A stretch of 63,288 nucleotides of DNA from QVMP01 sp047974325 (GTDB lineage: Bacteria > Bacteroidota > Bacteroidia > Bacteroidales > Dysgonomonadaceae), in assembly GCA_047974325.1 (NCBI GenBank), contig JBKECE010000300.1:1-63288 (forward strand). The letters run 5' to 3'. Both the position numbers and the translations under genes were made by a program. The stretch's first letter is position 1; each line of letters opens with the position of its first letter. The notes under the pieces are model-generated. The model worked only from the letters and a program-made list of their open reading frames with translations. It ran no database searches and had not been told where the DNA came from. Below are positions 35,026 to 43,273 of the stretch, piece by piece.

Positions 35026-35847
35026 ATGCTCGAAAATTTCGGAATAAAAGACATTATAGATATTCTCTTGGTCGCCACAGTGATGTACCAATTGTATAAT
35101 CTCGTCAAAAAATCGGGAACAACAGCCATTTTCAACGGCATCGTGGCATTCGTTATCCTATGGATACTTGTCTCTCAGGTTTTCCAGATGCGACTGTTAG
35201 GAGCCATTCTTGACAAATTTGTGGGCATCGGTTTGTTTGTCATCATCATTCTCTTTCAGGACGAGATACGCCGTTTCCTGATGACATTAGGTTCGAACCG
35301 GACATTCAGCATGATTGCCAAATTTTTCGGCGTGAGCAAAAAGATGAATATCAAGGAAGACAACATTACGGCACTTGTACTCGCCTGCATGAATATGGCC
35401 AAAACAAAAACAGGTGCTTTGATCGTGATTGAACAGGAAATAAGATTAGGCATGTACGAAAAGACCGGCGAAGTCATCAACGCGGAAATAAGCACGCGCC
35501 TTGTCGAAAATATTTTTTTCAAAAACAGCCCGCTTCACGATGGCGCCATGATAATATCGAGAGGCCGGATCGAGGCCGCAGGATGTATCTTGCCTGTATC
35601 ACAGAAACTCGATCTACCCAAGCATCTGGGACTAAGGCATCGTGCCGCACTCGGCATTACCACAGAAACTGATGCCATTGCCATTGTCATATCGGAAGAA
35701 AGGGGAAAAATCTCTTATGCAGTCGAAGACAAGATAGAACAAAACATCTCACCCGAACATCTTCAAAGCATACTCACAACTGCCATGAGCAAGAAGTTGA
35801 AGAAAGCCAAATCCACTCCCGTAGCCACCAATGTCACAACCGCCTGA
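35026..35847 (+). CDS. cdaA: Diadenylate cyclase (c-di-AMP synthase) CdaA
   Basis: A 273-residue membrane enzyme making cyclic di-AMP from two ATP. Two to three N-terminal hydrophobic helices (about 8-85) are followed by the DAC domain with DGA (172-174) and RHR (204-206), its two catalytic motifs, plus GMYEKTGEVINAEIS and LVENIFFKNSPLHDG. Length matches CdaA (DacA). It is the third gene of the M24-folP-cdaA operon and ends 6 bases before the convergent MATE gene. No GlmM or CdaR gene is adjacent, unlike in Firmicutes. Confidence 0.94.
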   Translation: MLENFGIKDIIDILLVATVMYQLYNLVKKSGTTAIFNGIVAFVILWILVSQVFQMRLLGAILDKFVGIGLFVIIILFQDEIRRFLMTLGSNRTFSMIAKFFGVSKKMNIKEDNITALVLACMNMAKTKTGALIVIEQEIRLGMYEKTGEVINAEISTRLVENIFFKNSPLHDGAMIISRGRIEAAGCILPVSQKLDLPKHLGLRHRAALGITTETDAIAIVISEERGKISYAVEDKIEQNISPEHLQSILTTAMSKKLKKAKSTPVATNVTTA

Positions 35848-35853
35848 AGCTCA

Positions 35854-37179
35854 TCAGATCTGTTTGGTCTGCCATTTTCCGAATTTGAGATAGAGAAAAG
35901 AAAACACAAGCAGGCTGCCCCAATAAATATACTCCACAGTCCAACAAGCTGCCACAGAAGCTTTTGCTTCTATCACGATTAGCCAGATTGCCACAAGATA
36001 TAGCGCCATTGTGATTATCTCGAAGAAGAGTGCGATCTTGGTGTTCCCCGTGCCGGAAATAGAATTGAACATGACCGTTCCGATGCAACAGACAGGCAAT
36101 GCAAAAACCAGAACAATGAGCGGAGCTACTGTTTCCTGCACCAAAGATATATCTTTACTGCTCATGATGAGCGATATCCAAAACTCAGGAGCAACGAGCA
36201 TTGCCACCATAACGACACCTATAACACTCACACTGAGAATGCACACCCGCCTGACCAGAGGAATCACCTGATTCGTCAAACCTTTACCCATAGTGTTGCC
36301 AACAAGTGTATTGGCTGCTGTTGCCAGAGCATTCATCGGAATAAAGAATACCATATAGAACACACGTATTCCGGTTGCGATCTCAGCATCACGCAAACCA
36401 TGATTTTCTATTGCCACAAAGAAAATGAACCATGTGGACATGGAAACGGTATATTGCACCATCGTGAAAATAGAAATATTCAGAATGCTCCTGACCATCG
36501 AAAAATGGAAACGCATGCGCCGGAATCCGTATTTTTTCAGGTCCACCGTTTTGTAAGTATATATAATGAAGAACAGCACGGAAACGATCTCGGCTGTCAA
36601 AGAGGCTATTCCCGCTCCGGCAATTCCCATCCGGGGAAGTCCGAAATGACCGAGAATGAGACCAAAATCGGCAATAATATTCACCACTGCCATTATAAAT
36701 GCGTTCAACGTAAGTACACGTGTACGGGCAATGCCCACATAAAAAGCCCTGAACATAACATTAATGAAAGCCACAAAGAAACCATACATCCGCCATTTCA
36801 GATACTCTTCGGCAGCAGCGCACACCTCCGGTGACTTGAGCACAACCGGCAACAGATATCCCATAAAAACCGACGACAGGGCAAACAATATCAGAGCCAA
36901 TATTTCAAGAAAAAGTATACCTTGCACCACAATGCTTCCTATTGCACTGTAATTTTGTTCACCATTGCGACGGCTTATCATAATCTGAGCGCCCACACTG
37001 AACCCGAAACCCAACATGAAAAATGCGATATAATAAATCCCCGCCAGATTGGATGCCGTGAACTCAACACTGCCCACCTCCCGCAAAAAGATGGTGTTGA
37101 TGATTTGCATAATATTCTGTGCAAGCAAACCCAACATAATGGGCAAACTCACTTTCCATATATCTTTGTATGAGTACAT
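35854..37179 (-). CDS. MATE family efflux transporter
   Basis: A 441-residue inner-membrane protein with about twelve hydrophobic helices in two similar halves. The N-terminal half has SLPIMLGLLAQNIMQIINTIFL and GFSVGAQIMISRRNGE (key motif GAQIMISRRNGE); the second half has ATAANTLVGNTMGKG. These fit multidrug and toxic compound extrusion proteins of the NorM/DinF type. The substrate cannot be predicted. It stands alone on the minus strand between panD and cdaA. Confidence 0.88.
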   Translation of the reverse strand: MYSYKDIWKVSLPIMLGLLAQNIMQIINTIFLREVGSVEFTASNLAGIYYIAFFMLGFGFSVGAQIMISRRNGEQNYSAIGSIVVQGILFLEILALILFALSSVFMGYLLPVVLKSPEVCAAAEEYLKWRMYGFFVAFINVMFRAFYVGIARTRVLTLNAFIMAVVNIIADFGLILGHFGLPRMGIAGAGIASLTAEIVSVLFFIIYTYKTVDLKKYGFRRMRFHFSMVRSILNISIFTMVQYTVSMSTWFIFFVAIENHGLRDAEIATGIRVFYMVFFIPMNALATAANTLVGNTMGKGLTNQVIPLVRRVCILSVSVIGVVMVAMLVAPEFWISLIMSSKDISLVQETVAPLIVLVFALPVCCIGTVMFNSISGTGNTKIALFFEIITMALYLVAIWLIVIEAKASVAACWTVEYIYWGSLLVFSFLYLKFGKWQTKQI

Positions 37180-37323
37180 CGAAAAAGTATTTTGTCCGAA
37201 TTTTTTTTGTTCCGGACGATCATAAAAATCCGGAATAACAGAATGATTCGGTTGTTTCTAAGAAATAATTTTATTTGTATGAGTCCTTTCTTTAAATTTT
37301 TTTAGAATGGACAAAAAACTGAT

Positions 37324-37352
37324 AAAAACCGGTGAAAACAGATTTAAACCGG
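37324..37352 (-). terminator. Possible weak terminator after panD
   Basis: CCGGT (37329-37333) pairs with ACCGG (37348-37352). Read on the minus strand, the stem is followed by TTTTTATC. The stem is only 5 bp, so confidence is low. Confidence 0.3.
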
Positions 37353-37391
37353 ATTTCATATATTGAGGAATTGTACCCTCTGTAAAATTTG

Positions 37392-37745
37392 CTATTTGAT
37401 GAGCTTGTTGGTTCTGGTATCAGGAAAAACGATCCAAGGCTTAAATGTTTTAGCTTCTTCAAAATCCATGATGGCATACGACATGATGATGATGATGTCG
37501 CCGGGATGCACTTTGCGTGCAGCAGCTCCGTTGAGACACACCATTCCTGAACCACGTTCGCCTGCAATAACATAAGTTTCGAGGCGTTCGCCGTTGTTGT
37601 TGTCCACGATAGCCACTTTTTCTCCTGCAATTATATTTGCCGCATCCATCAGATCCTGATCGATGGTGATGCTGCCTATATAATTCAAGTTAGCATCAGT
37701 GATAGTGACCCTGTGTATTTTTGATTTTAAAACTTCTATCTGCAT
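37392..37745 (-). CDS. panD: Aspartate 1-decarboxylase
   Basis: A 117-residue pyruvoyl enzyme making beta-alanine for pantothenate. It is synthesised as a proenzyme and cut at Gly24-Ser25 in NYIGSITID, where Ser25 becomes the pyruvoyl group. Further motifs are AGEKVAIVDNNNGERLETY, GERGSGMVCLNGAAARK and GDIIIIMSYA. The length is normal. It lies 89 bases downstream of panC on the same strand; the two supply beta-alanine and join it to pantoate. Confidence 0.96.
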   Translation of the reverse strand: MQIEVLKSKIHRVTITDANLNYIGSITIDQDLMDAANIIAGEKVAIVDNNNGERLETYVIAGERGSGMVCLNGAAARKVHPGDIIIIMSYAIMDFEEAKTFKPWIVFPDTRTNKLIK

Positions 37746-37834
37746 TTTATCTGAAACTTATCGTCTTTTTTGTTGTCCGGCTTTATGAGTTTTCGCATTC
37801 GCAGCATCTTCTTAAAATGAACTGCAATCAAAAA

Positions 37835-38683
37835 CTATTTGAAATAGGTAATATTATCTATGAGACGTACATTTCCACAAAAAACGGTGACACATCCAAC
37901 TGCATAGTCCGTATCAAACCAATTTTCTATCGGCTGCAAAGTCTTTCCGTCCACTATTTCAAAATATTCCACATCCAATTCATTTTCTGCATTGATGCCG
38001 TTTATCACTTCATTTATAACATCCGGCACGGTCTTTTGGTTTGCCGAAGCCTTGCTCTGTAGCAATGTTCGATATATCAAAGTAGCTTTTTCCCTTTGTT
38101 CGGCAGACAACCTTTCGTTGCGGCTGCTCATTGCCAGCCCACTGGCTTCGCGTACAATGGGCACACCCTCTATTTTCACAGGCAATGCCAACTGTTCGAC
38201 CATGTGACGTATTATTGCCAATTGCTGAAAATCTTTTTCTCCAAAATAAGCAACATCAGGCTTCACTATATAGAACAAACGGCTCACCACTTGCGCCACT
38301 CCGTTGAAATGTCCGGGACGATGTTTTCCTTCCATCACTTTATCCAAAAGACCGAAATCAAAAACACGATTGTCCGGCTCGGGATAAATCTCTTGCACTG
38401 TGGGAGCAAAAACAAAATCGGCTGTTGTTTCTCTGGTGAGCAGTTCCACGTCACGATCTAACGTACGAGGATATTTTTCAAGATCAGCTATATCATTAAA
38501 CTGTGTTGGATTCACAAAAATACTGACCACATTGATGGCATTTTCCTCACAGCTTTTTTTGACTAACGTAATGTGACCTTGGTGCAAAGCACCCATCGTG
38601 GGTACAAACCCAACAGTTTTATTGCTGGAACGTGCAGCAGCAATGGCGTCCTGCAATTCTTTTACGGTGTGAATAAGAAGCAT
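37835..38683 (-). CDS. panC: Pantothenate synthetase (pantoate--beta-alanine ligase)
   Basis: A 282-residue cytoplasmic ligase of the cytidylyltransferase-like superfamily. The nucleotide-binding signature MGALHQGHITL is at residues 30-40 (HIGH-like HQGH). FVNPTQFN, YFGEKDFQQLAIIRHMV and the KMSKS-like MSSRNERLS follow. It works with panD just downstream. panB is not in the window. In Bacteroides, from memory, panC lies divergent to the GT5-like gene; here that gene is 10 kb away. Confidence 0.96.
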   Translation of the reverse strand: MLLIHTVKELQDAIAAARSSNKTVGFVPTMGALHQGHITLVKKSCEENAINVVSIFVNPTQFNDIADLEKYPRTLDRDVELLTRETTADFVFAPTVQEIYPEPDNRVFDFGLLDKVMEGKHRPGHFNGVAQVVSRLFYIVKPDVAYFGEKDFQQLAIIRHMVEQLALPVKIEGVPIVREASGLAMSSRNERLSAEQREKATLIYRTLLQSKASANQKTVPDVINEVINGINAENELDVEYFEIVDGKTLQPIENWFDTDYAVGCVTVFCGNVRLIDNITYFK

Positions 38684-39073
38684 CTTTCTCTATTTTCTAA
38701 TCTAGTCCGAAAAACGATGCAAAGCAACTAAATATTTATTAAACAAAGAAGGAAAACCATAACTTTAATAAATCGACGCTCCGTATATTTTATCTTTATA
38801 CCTGAACAATTACTCTGTTCCTACTCATCCGAACGAAACAGAATTGAATATATACACTTAACAATCAGCATATTATATTTAATCACAAACAAACATGACA
38901 AATTCAACATCCTGAAACAATGAATCTTATATGGATATTTAATATTATTTAACAAAATAGTCATCATTTGTCACCTTTGAGTCAAAAGCAAGCGCCAAAA
39001 GTATCTTCTATTGCTTTTTTTTCTAAATTTGCAGACGAATAAAATATATGACATTTTTCTAGAAAATATAAGT
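38684..39073. other. Intergenic region between divergent panC and proS
   Basis: 390 bases, AT-rich. It contains the proS -7 element at 39024-39031. I see no T-box, riboswitch, RNA gene or credible reading frame. Confidence 0.5.
39024..39031 (+). promoter_or_regulatory. Bacteroidota -7 element (TAAATTTG) for proS
   Basis: Matches TAnnTTTG and lies 42 bases before the proS ATG at 39074. Confidence 0.5.
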
Positions 39074-40555
39074 ATGGCAAAAGAGTTAAAAGAACTGACA
39101 TCACGCAATCAGGACTATAGTCAGTGGTATCAGGATTTGGTTATAAAAGCGGATTTGGCGGAAAACTCTGCTGTTCGCGGTTGCATGGTTATCAAACCTT
39201 ATGGCTATGCCATATGGGAAAAAATACAGCGCCAGTTAGACGACATGTTTAAAGAAACAGGGCACAGCAATGCCTATTTTCCACTATTCATCCCCAAATC
39301 GTTTCTTAGCAAAGAAGCCGATCATGTCGAAGGCTTTGCCAAAGAATGTGCGGTGGTGACTCACTACCGCCTCAAGAACGATCCTGAAGGAAAAGGCGTT
39401 ATAGTGGATCCCGAAGCCAAACTAGACGAAGAATTAATTGTCCGTCCCACATCCGAAACTATTATCTGGAACACATATCGCAATTGGATACAATCATATC
39501 GTGACCTACCCATACTCATCAACCAATGGGCAAATGTGGTCAGATGGGAAATGCGCACACGTCTTTTCCTCCGCACAACTGAATTTCTCTGGCAGGAAGG
39601 GCACACTGCACATGCTACGGAAGAAGAGGCACAGGAAGAAGCCAATAAAATGCTGAATGTGTATGCCGAATTTGCTGAAAACTGGATGGCAATGCCGGTT
39701 GTGAAAGGCGTGAAATCTGCCAACGAACGTTTTGCGGGAGCAGTAGAAACATATACCATAGAAGCATTAATGCAAGATGGCAAAGCATTGCAATCGGGCA
39801 CATCTCACTTTCTGGGACAAAACTTTGCAAAAGCATTCGACGTGAAATTTACTGACAAAGATGGCAAGCAAGATTATGTATGGGCTACATCATGGGGTGT
39901 ATCTACCCGTTTGATGGGAGCGCTCATCATGGCTCACTCCGATGACAACGGATTGGTATTACCTCCCAAATTAGCACCATTTCAGGTGGTGATAGTTCCT
40001 ATCTACCGTTCGTTGGAACAGTTAGCAGAAATCGATACAAAGGTAGATGGAATCGTCAAATCGCTGAAATCACTCGGCATCAGCGTAAGATACGACAATG
40101 CGGACAATAAAAAACCGGGATGGAAATTTTCTGAATACGAACTGAAAGGCGTCCCCGTACGTCTGGCTATAGGAGGACGTGATCTTGAAAACAATACAAT
40201 TGAAGTGGCTCGCCGCGACACGCTAACTAAAGAAACTGTTAGTTGCGACAATCTGGATGTTTATATCAAGAATCTGCTCGATGAGATTCAGACAAACATC
40301 TATCGCAAAGCATTCGACTATCGTGCCGCCAACACCATCACGGTAGAAAGCTACGAAGAATTCAAAGAGAAACTGGACGACGGTGGATTCATTCTAGCCC
40401 ATTGGGACGGAACTCCCGAAACGGAAGAAAAAATAAAAGCAGAAACCAAAGCAACAATCCGGTGTATACCTCTGGAAGGAGATAAGACTCCCGGCAAATG
40501 TATGGTCACAGGTAAACCTTCAGCCCAACGAGTTCTATTCGCACGTGCATACTAA
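39074..40555 (+). CDS. proS: Prolyl-tRNA synthetase (ProS type 3, archaeal/eukaryotic-like)
   Basis: A 493-residue class II aminoacyl-tRNA synthetase. The start MAKELKELTSRNQDYSQW is the usual N-terminus of the short, editing-domain-free ProS found in Bacteroidota, so ATG 39074 is chosen over an upstream frame to 39011 that would also swallow the promoter. Class II motifs are visible: motif 2 (VVRWEMRTRLFLRTTEFLWQEGHTAH, key RTTEFLWQEGH) and motif 3 (GALIMAHSDDNGLVLPP). The C-terminal domain ends LFARAY. The gene overlaps the following nucleotidyltransferase by 11 bases. Confidence 0.95.
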   Translation: MAKELKELTSRNQDYSQWYQDLVIKADLAENSAVRGCMVIKPYGYAIWEKIQRQLDDMFKETGHSNAYFPLFIPKSFLSKEADHVEGFAKECAVVTHYRLKNDPEGKGVIVDPEAKLDEELIVRPTSETIIWNTYRNWIQSYRDLPILINQWANVVRWEMRTRLFLRTTEFLWQEGHTAHATEEEAQEEANKMLNVYAEFAENWMAMPVVKGVKSANERFAGAVETYTIEALMQDGKALQSGTSHFLGQNFAKAFDVKFTDKDGKQDYVWATSWGVSTRLMGALIMAHSDDNGLVLPPKLAPFQVVIVPIYRSLEQLAEIDTKVDGIVKSLKSLGISVRYDNADNKKPGWKFSEYELKGVPVRLAIGGRDLENNTIEVARRDTLTKETVSCDNLDVYIKNLLDEIQTNIYRKAFDYRAANTITVESYEEFKEKLDDGGFILAHWDGTPETEEKIKAETKATIRCIPLEGDKTPGKCMVTGKPSAQRVLFARAY

Positions 40556-41117
40556 CCACACAAAATATTTAAATTCAACATTGGCACAATTCGGAGAAAT
40601 TCTGAATCGTGCCGGGTTGCTTTGGGGTGTTGGAGCTTCGGCAATGCTCCACCAATATGGATTGACCGAAAGTCCCAATGATATTGATATAATAGTTGCC
40701 GAGAAAGACATTGAAGCAGCCGATAAAATACTGTCAGTGTTAGGAAGCAGAAAGGAAATGAACAAATCGGATTTCTATGCTACTGATAATTTCTACGAAT
40801 ACCATCTTCCTCTAATGGATGTGGATGTGATATGCGGCTACAAGATAATACTTCCGGACAAGCGAATATATTCTTATCTGTTCGATGCAGAATCTATACC
40901 CACCTCTGTCCGCATCGAAAACGAGCAAATACCTTTTACTACACTCGAAGACTGGTACGTACTATACCAATTAATGCCCAACCGCGAAACTAAAGCCCGC
41001 ATTGTGGAAGATTTTCTGAAGGAAAACGGAGTTAAGCATCCTCTGTTGCTGCAACGTATGCTGAACAATGAAGCTACGCCCGATACGGTCAGAGAAAGGT
41101 CTCTCCAATTACTATAA
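40545..41117 (+). CDS. Predicted nucleotidyltransferase (pol-beta-like fold) overlapping proS
   Basis: A 190-residue protein with the NTase signature: GVGASAM (28-34, with Ser32), D-x-D at Asp46/Asp48 in SPNDIDIIV, and a third acidic pair Asp92/Asp94 in LMDVDVICGY. These are the metal-binding residues of minimal nucleotidyltransferases, a group including aminoglycoside adenylyltransferases and toxin-like enzymes such as AbiEii or MenT. The frame opens with GTG at 40545, 11 bases inside proS; a TTG at 40578 is an alternative start. No antitoxin-like gene adjoins it. The substrate is unknown. The overlap with proS suggests co-translation and raises the idea of a tRNA-linked role, which is only inference. 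Confidence 0.7.
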   Translation: MHTNHTKYLNSTLAQFGEILNRAGLLWGVGASAMLHQYGLTESPNDIDIIVAEKDIEAADKILSVLGSRKEMNKSDFYATDNFYEYHLPLMDVDVICGYKIILPDKRIYSYLFDAESIPTSVRIENEQIPFTTLEDWYVLYQLMPNRETKARIVEDFLKENGVKHPLLLQRMLNNEATPDTVRERSLQLL

Positions 41118-41150
41118 GATCTCCGTATTACGAGAAAAAAATCTGATTAT

Positions 41151-41666
41151 TTACTTCAAACGCTCTATCTTAAAGCCGACTTTATCTATTCCGGCAAGAG
41201 GTTCGTCACGCATACCTTGCTGAATCTTAAACTGATAATTTCGCTTTTCCTTGAAAACAAAATTGTCCCTATAGGTCAAAGACAACTGAAATAGACTTCC
41301 AAAACCGGAACCATGCCATTTCCCGAATTCATCGCAAACCATATATTCGAGAGACTCATGCTTCGGAACAGACTGATTTTCTAGGTTATTTTGCATATAA
41401 AACCAGAGATTCTGATAAGGATAATTAGCAGTATGAATCAACTCCAGAGTAATCCTATATGGAACACCAACATCTATGAGGCTCGAATCCACATCGAATA
41501 CAAGGGTGTTATTTTTGCTCCAATTACCGTTTTCTATTTCACGAAATTCAAAATACGCCTCATCACTGTTGCGACACGATGGAAGCAATAATATCAGACA
41601 GAGTGATATGAAATAAAATTTACGATTGAGGCTCGGCCGGCTTGTTATTGGAATTATTCTTTCCAT
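41151..41666 (-). CDS. gldH: Gliding motility lipoprotein GldH
   Basis: A 171-residue lipoprotein: lipobox LLPSC (Cys31) after a basic N-terminus, then YFEFREIENGNWSKNNTLVFDVD and, near the end, NYQFKIQQGMRDEPLAGIDKVGFKIER; both match GldH (key motifs GNWSKNNTLVFD, QGMRDEPLAGIDKVG). GldH is required for gliding in Flavobacterium and accompanies the type IX secretion system in many Bacteroidota. ATG 41666 is chosen because it gives a proper lipoprotein signal; the frame stays open further upstream only as a shadow of the neighbouring low-complexity gene. It overlaps the end of the ricT-like gene by 47 bases and is the last gene of a seven-gene run. Confidence 0.85.
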   Translation of the reverse strand: MERIIPITSRPSLNRKFYFISLCLILLLPSCRNSDEAYFEFREIENGNWSKNNTLVFDVDSSLIDVGVPYRITLELIHTANYPYQNLWFYMQNNLENQSVPKHESLEYMVCDEFGKWHGSGFGSLFQLSLTYRDNFVFKEKRNYQFKIQQGMRDEPLAGIDKVGFKIERLK

Positions 41667-43215
41667 TATTGTTACGAAAAGATTTGTTGTTTCTTCTGAA
41701 ATTTTTCTTTTGACCATTATTATCTCCTCCGTCCGATGCTTCACGCGACTGATTTTGAGGTCTGTCGGCTCTGTCTTGTGGGCGTTGTTGCTGATTGTTA
41801 CCTCTATTGTCCCTATCGTTGCGGCGTTTATCTCCTCTGTCACGATTTCTATTGTCACCGGACTGATTGGTTTGATTGCCATTAGAAGCTTCACCTCTGT
41901 CCCGATTGTCCTTAGACTTAAAACCTTGTCTGTTTTTTTTCTTGTTGTTATCGAAACGTGTGATGCTTTCGCCCTCTAGCACATCTGCCGAAGCCGGTTT
42001 TTCAACCACTTCATTCCCTTCGGCTTGCAAAGAAAGAGGCTTGTTGCCCTTCCTATTCATCCGTATGATTTCAAACACACGTTCTTTATCTACAGAAACC
42101 AGATTTGCCGCAAAATTTTTATCGGTAGAATAAATCATCTGTCCAGAAAGTATATCGGTCTTAAAATGGAAATACGAACTATCTTTCGTTTCCAAAATAG
42201 TGTCACGTGACGGCAGTTTCCGTTGTGCCTCCACATAGACATCAACTTCATAGTTGAGGCAGCATTTGAGTTTTCCGCATTGTCCCGCCAATTTTTGCGG
42301 ATTGAGCGAAATGTCCTGAAAACGTGCAGCAGAAGTAGAAACTGAAACAAAACTGGATATGGAACTAGAACAGCAAAGTTCACGACCACAAGGACCAATA
42401 CCTCCTACCCGACCGGCTTCCTGACGTGCACCGATCTGTTTCATCTCGATTTTCACTTTAAATTTTTCGGCATATACCTTTATCAATTGCCTGAAATCGA
42501 CACGTTCATCCGCAATATAATAAAATATGGCTTTGTTACCATCTCCCTGATACTCTACATCGCTGATCTTCATTTGCAAACCAAGCTCTTCAGCAATTTC
42601 TCTTGCACGAAGCATTGTTTTATGTTCGAGAGCTTTAGCCGTCTCATATTTTTCAATATCAGTTTGCTTTGCAATTCTGTAGACACGTCTTATTTCTCCA
42701 TTCGGCGCCCGATAATTGCTTTTCTTCATCTGCAGCAAAACAAGTTTTCCGGTCAGCGTCACTTCTCCGATATCGTGTCCGGGAGTTGCTTCCACTGCCA
42801 CAATATCGCCTCGCAGCAATTCAAGATTGTTGCTGTTAAGATAATAGCCCTTGCGCGTATTCTTAAATTGCACTTCCACCATCTGTGTGCTGTTCTGAGC
42901 TTCAGGCAAATCACATAACCAATCGTAGACCTCCAATTTGTGAGCACCACTCAGACATGTGCAACGCCCTTTTTTTGAACAATCTCCACAGTTTTTTTCT
43001 ACTTTAGATCCGGTTGTAGCACATCCTTCCCCTGTTTTACAGCCACATTCACCTCCGGGATTCTTTCCGCAAGTGCAGGCATTACTTTTGCTTTGAATTT
43101 GCAATTCTTCTTTTTTCGGCTTTTCCTGTCCACAGGTGCAGCCCTCCTCTGTCCGGCAAGTACCCAGACAATCTCCGGAGTTATTTTTATTATTGCGATT
43201 TATATCTAAGTTCAT
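41620..43215 (-). CDS. PSP1-domain protein (RicT/YaaT-like) with Cys-rich N-terminus and Asn/Arg-rich tail
   Basis: A 531-residue protein in three parts. Residues 1-90 hold 13 cysteines (16, 20, 26, 28, 47, 49, 57, 59, 65, 76, 79, 85, 87) in repeated C-x-C and C-x2-5-C patterns, a likely metal or Fe-S region. Residues about 93-370 are the PSP1 domain: KLEVYDWLCDLPEA, MVEVQFKNTRKGYYLN, GDIVAVEATPGHDIG, and the conserved CGRELCCSS...CGKLKCCLNYE block with further cysteines. Residues about 410-531 are low complexity, rich in Asn, Arg, Asp, Gln and Gly, suggesting RNA binding. B. subtilis RicT works with RicA and RicF in an Fe-S complex that affects RNA processing; those partners are not adjacent. 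The next upstream gene is holB, as with yaaT in Firmicutes. Confidence 0.85.
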   Translation of the reverse strand: MNLDINRNNKNNSGDCLGTCRTEEGCTCGQEKPKKEELQIQSKSNACTCGKNPGGECGCKTGEGCATTGSKVEKNCGDCSKKGRCTCLSGAHKLEVYDWLCDLPEAQNSTQMVEVQFKNTRKGYYLNSNNLELLRGDIVAVEATPGHDIGEVTLTGKLVLLQMKKSNYRAPNGEIRRVYRIAKQTDIEKYETAKALEHKTMLRAREIAEELGLQMKISDVEYQGDGNKAIFYYIADERVDFRQLIKVYAEKFKVKIEMKQIGARQEAGRVGGIGPCGRELCCSSSISSFVSVSTSAARFQDISLNPQKLAGQCGKLKCCLNYEVDVYVEAQRKLPSRDTILETKDSSYFHFKTDILSGQMIYSTDKNFAANLVSVDKERVFEIIRMNRKGNKPLSLQAEGNEVVEKPASADVLEGESITRFDNNKKKNRQGFKSKDNRDRGEASNGNQTNQSGDNRNRDRGDKRRNDRDNRGNNQQQRPQDRADRPQNQSREASDGGDNNGQKKNFRRNNKSFRNNNGKNNSNNKPAEPQS

Positions 43216-43273
43216 TTTGTTTCAAATTTGGCAAAGCCATTAATTAGCCATGCTGATATATATTGTTTCCGTA

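Noticed and set aside
41667..41894. Extension of the gldH frame to 41894
   Set aside because: The extra residues are a reading of the ricT-like low-complexity tail in another frame; the lipoprotein signal starts properly at 41666.
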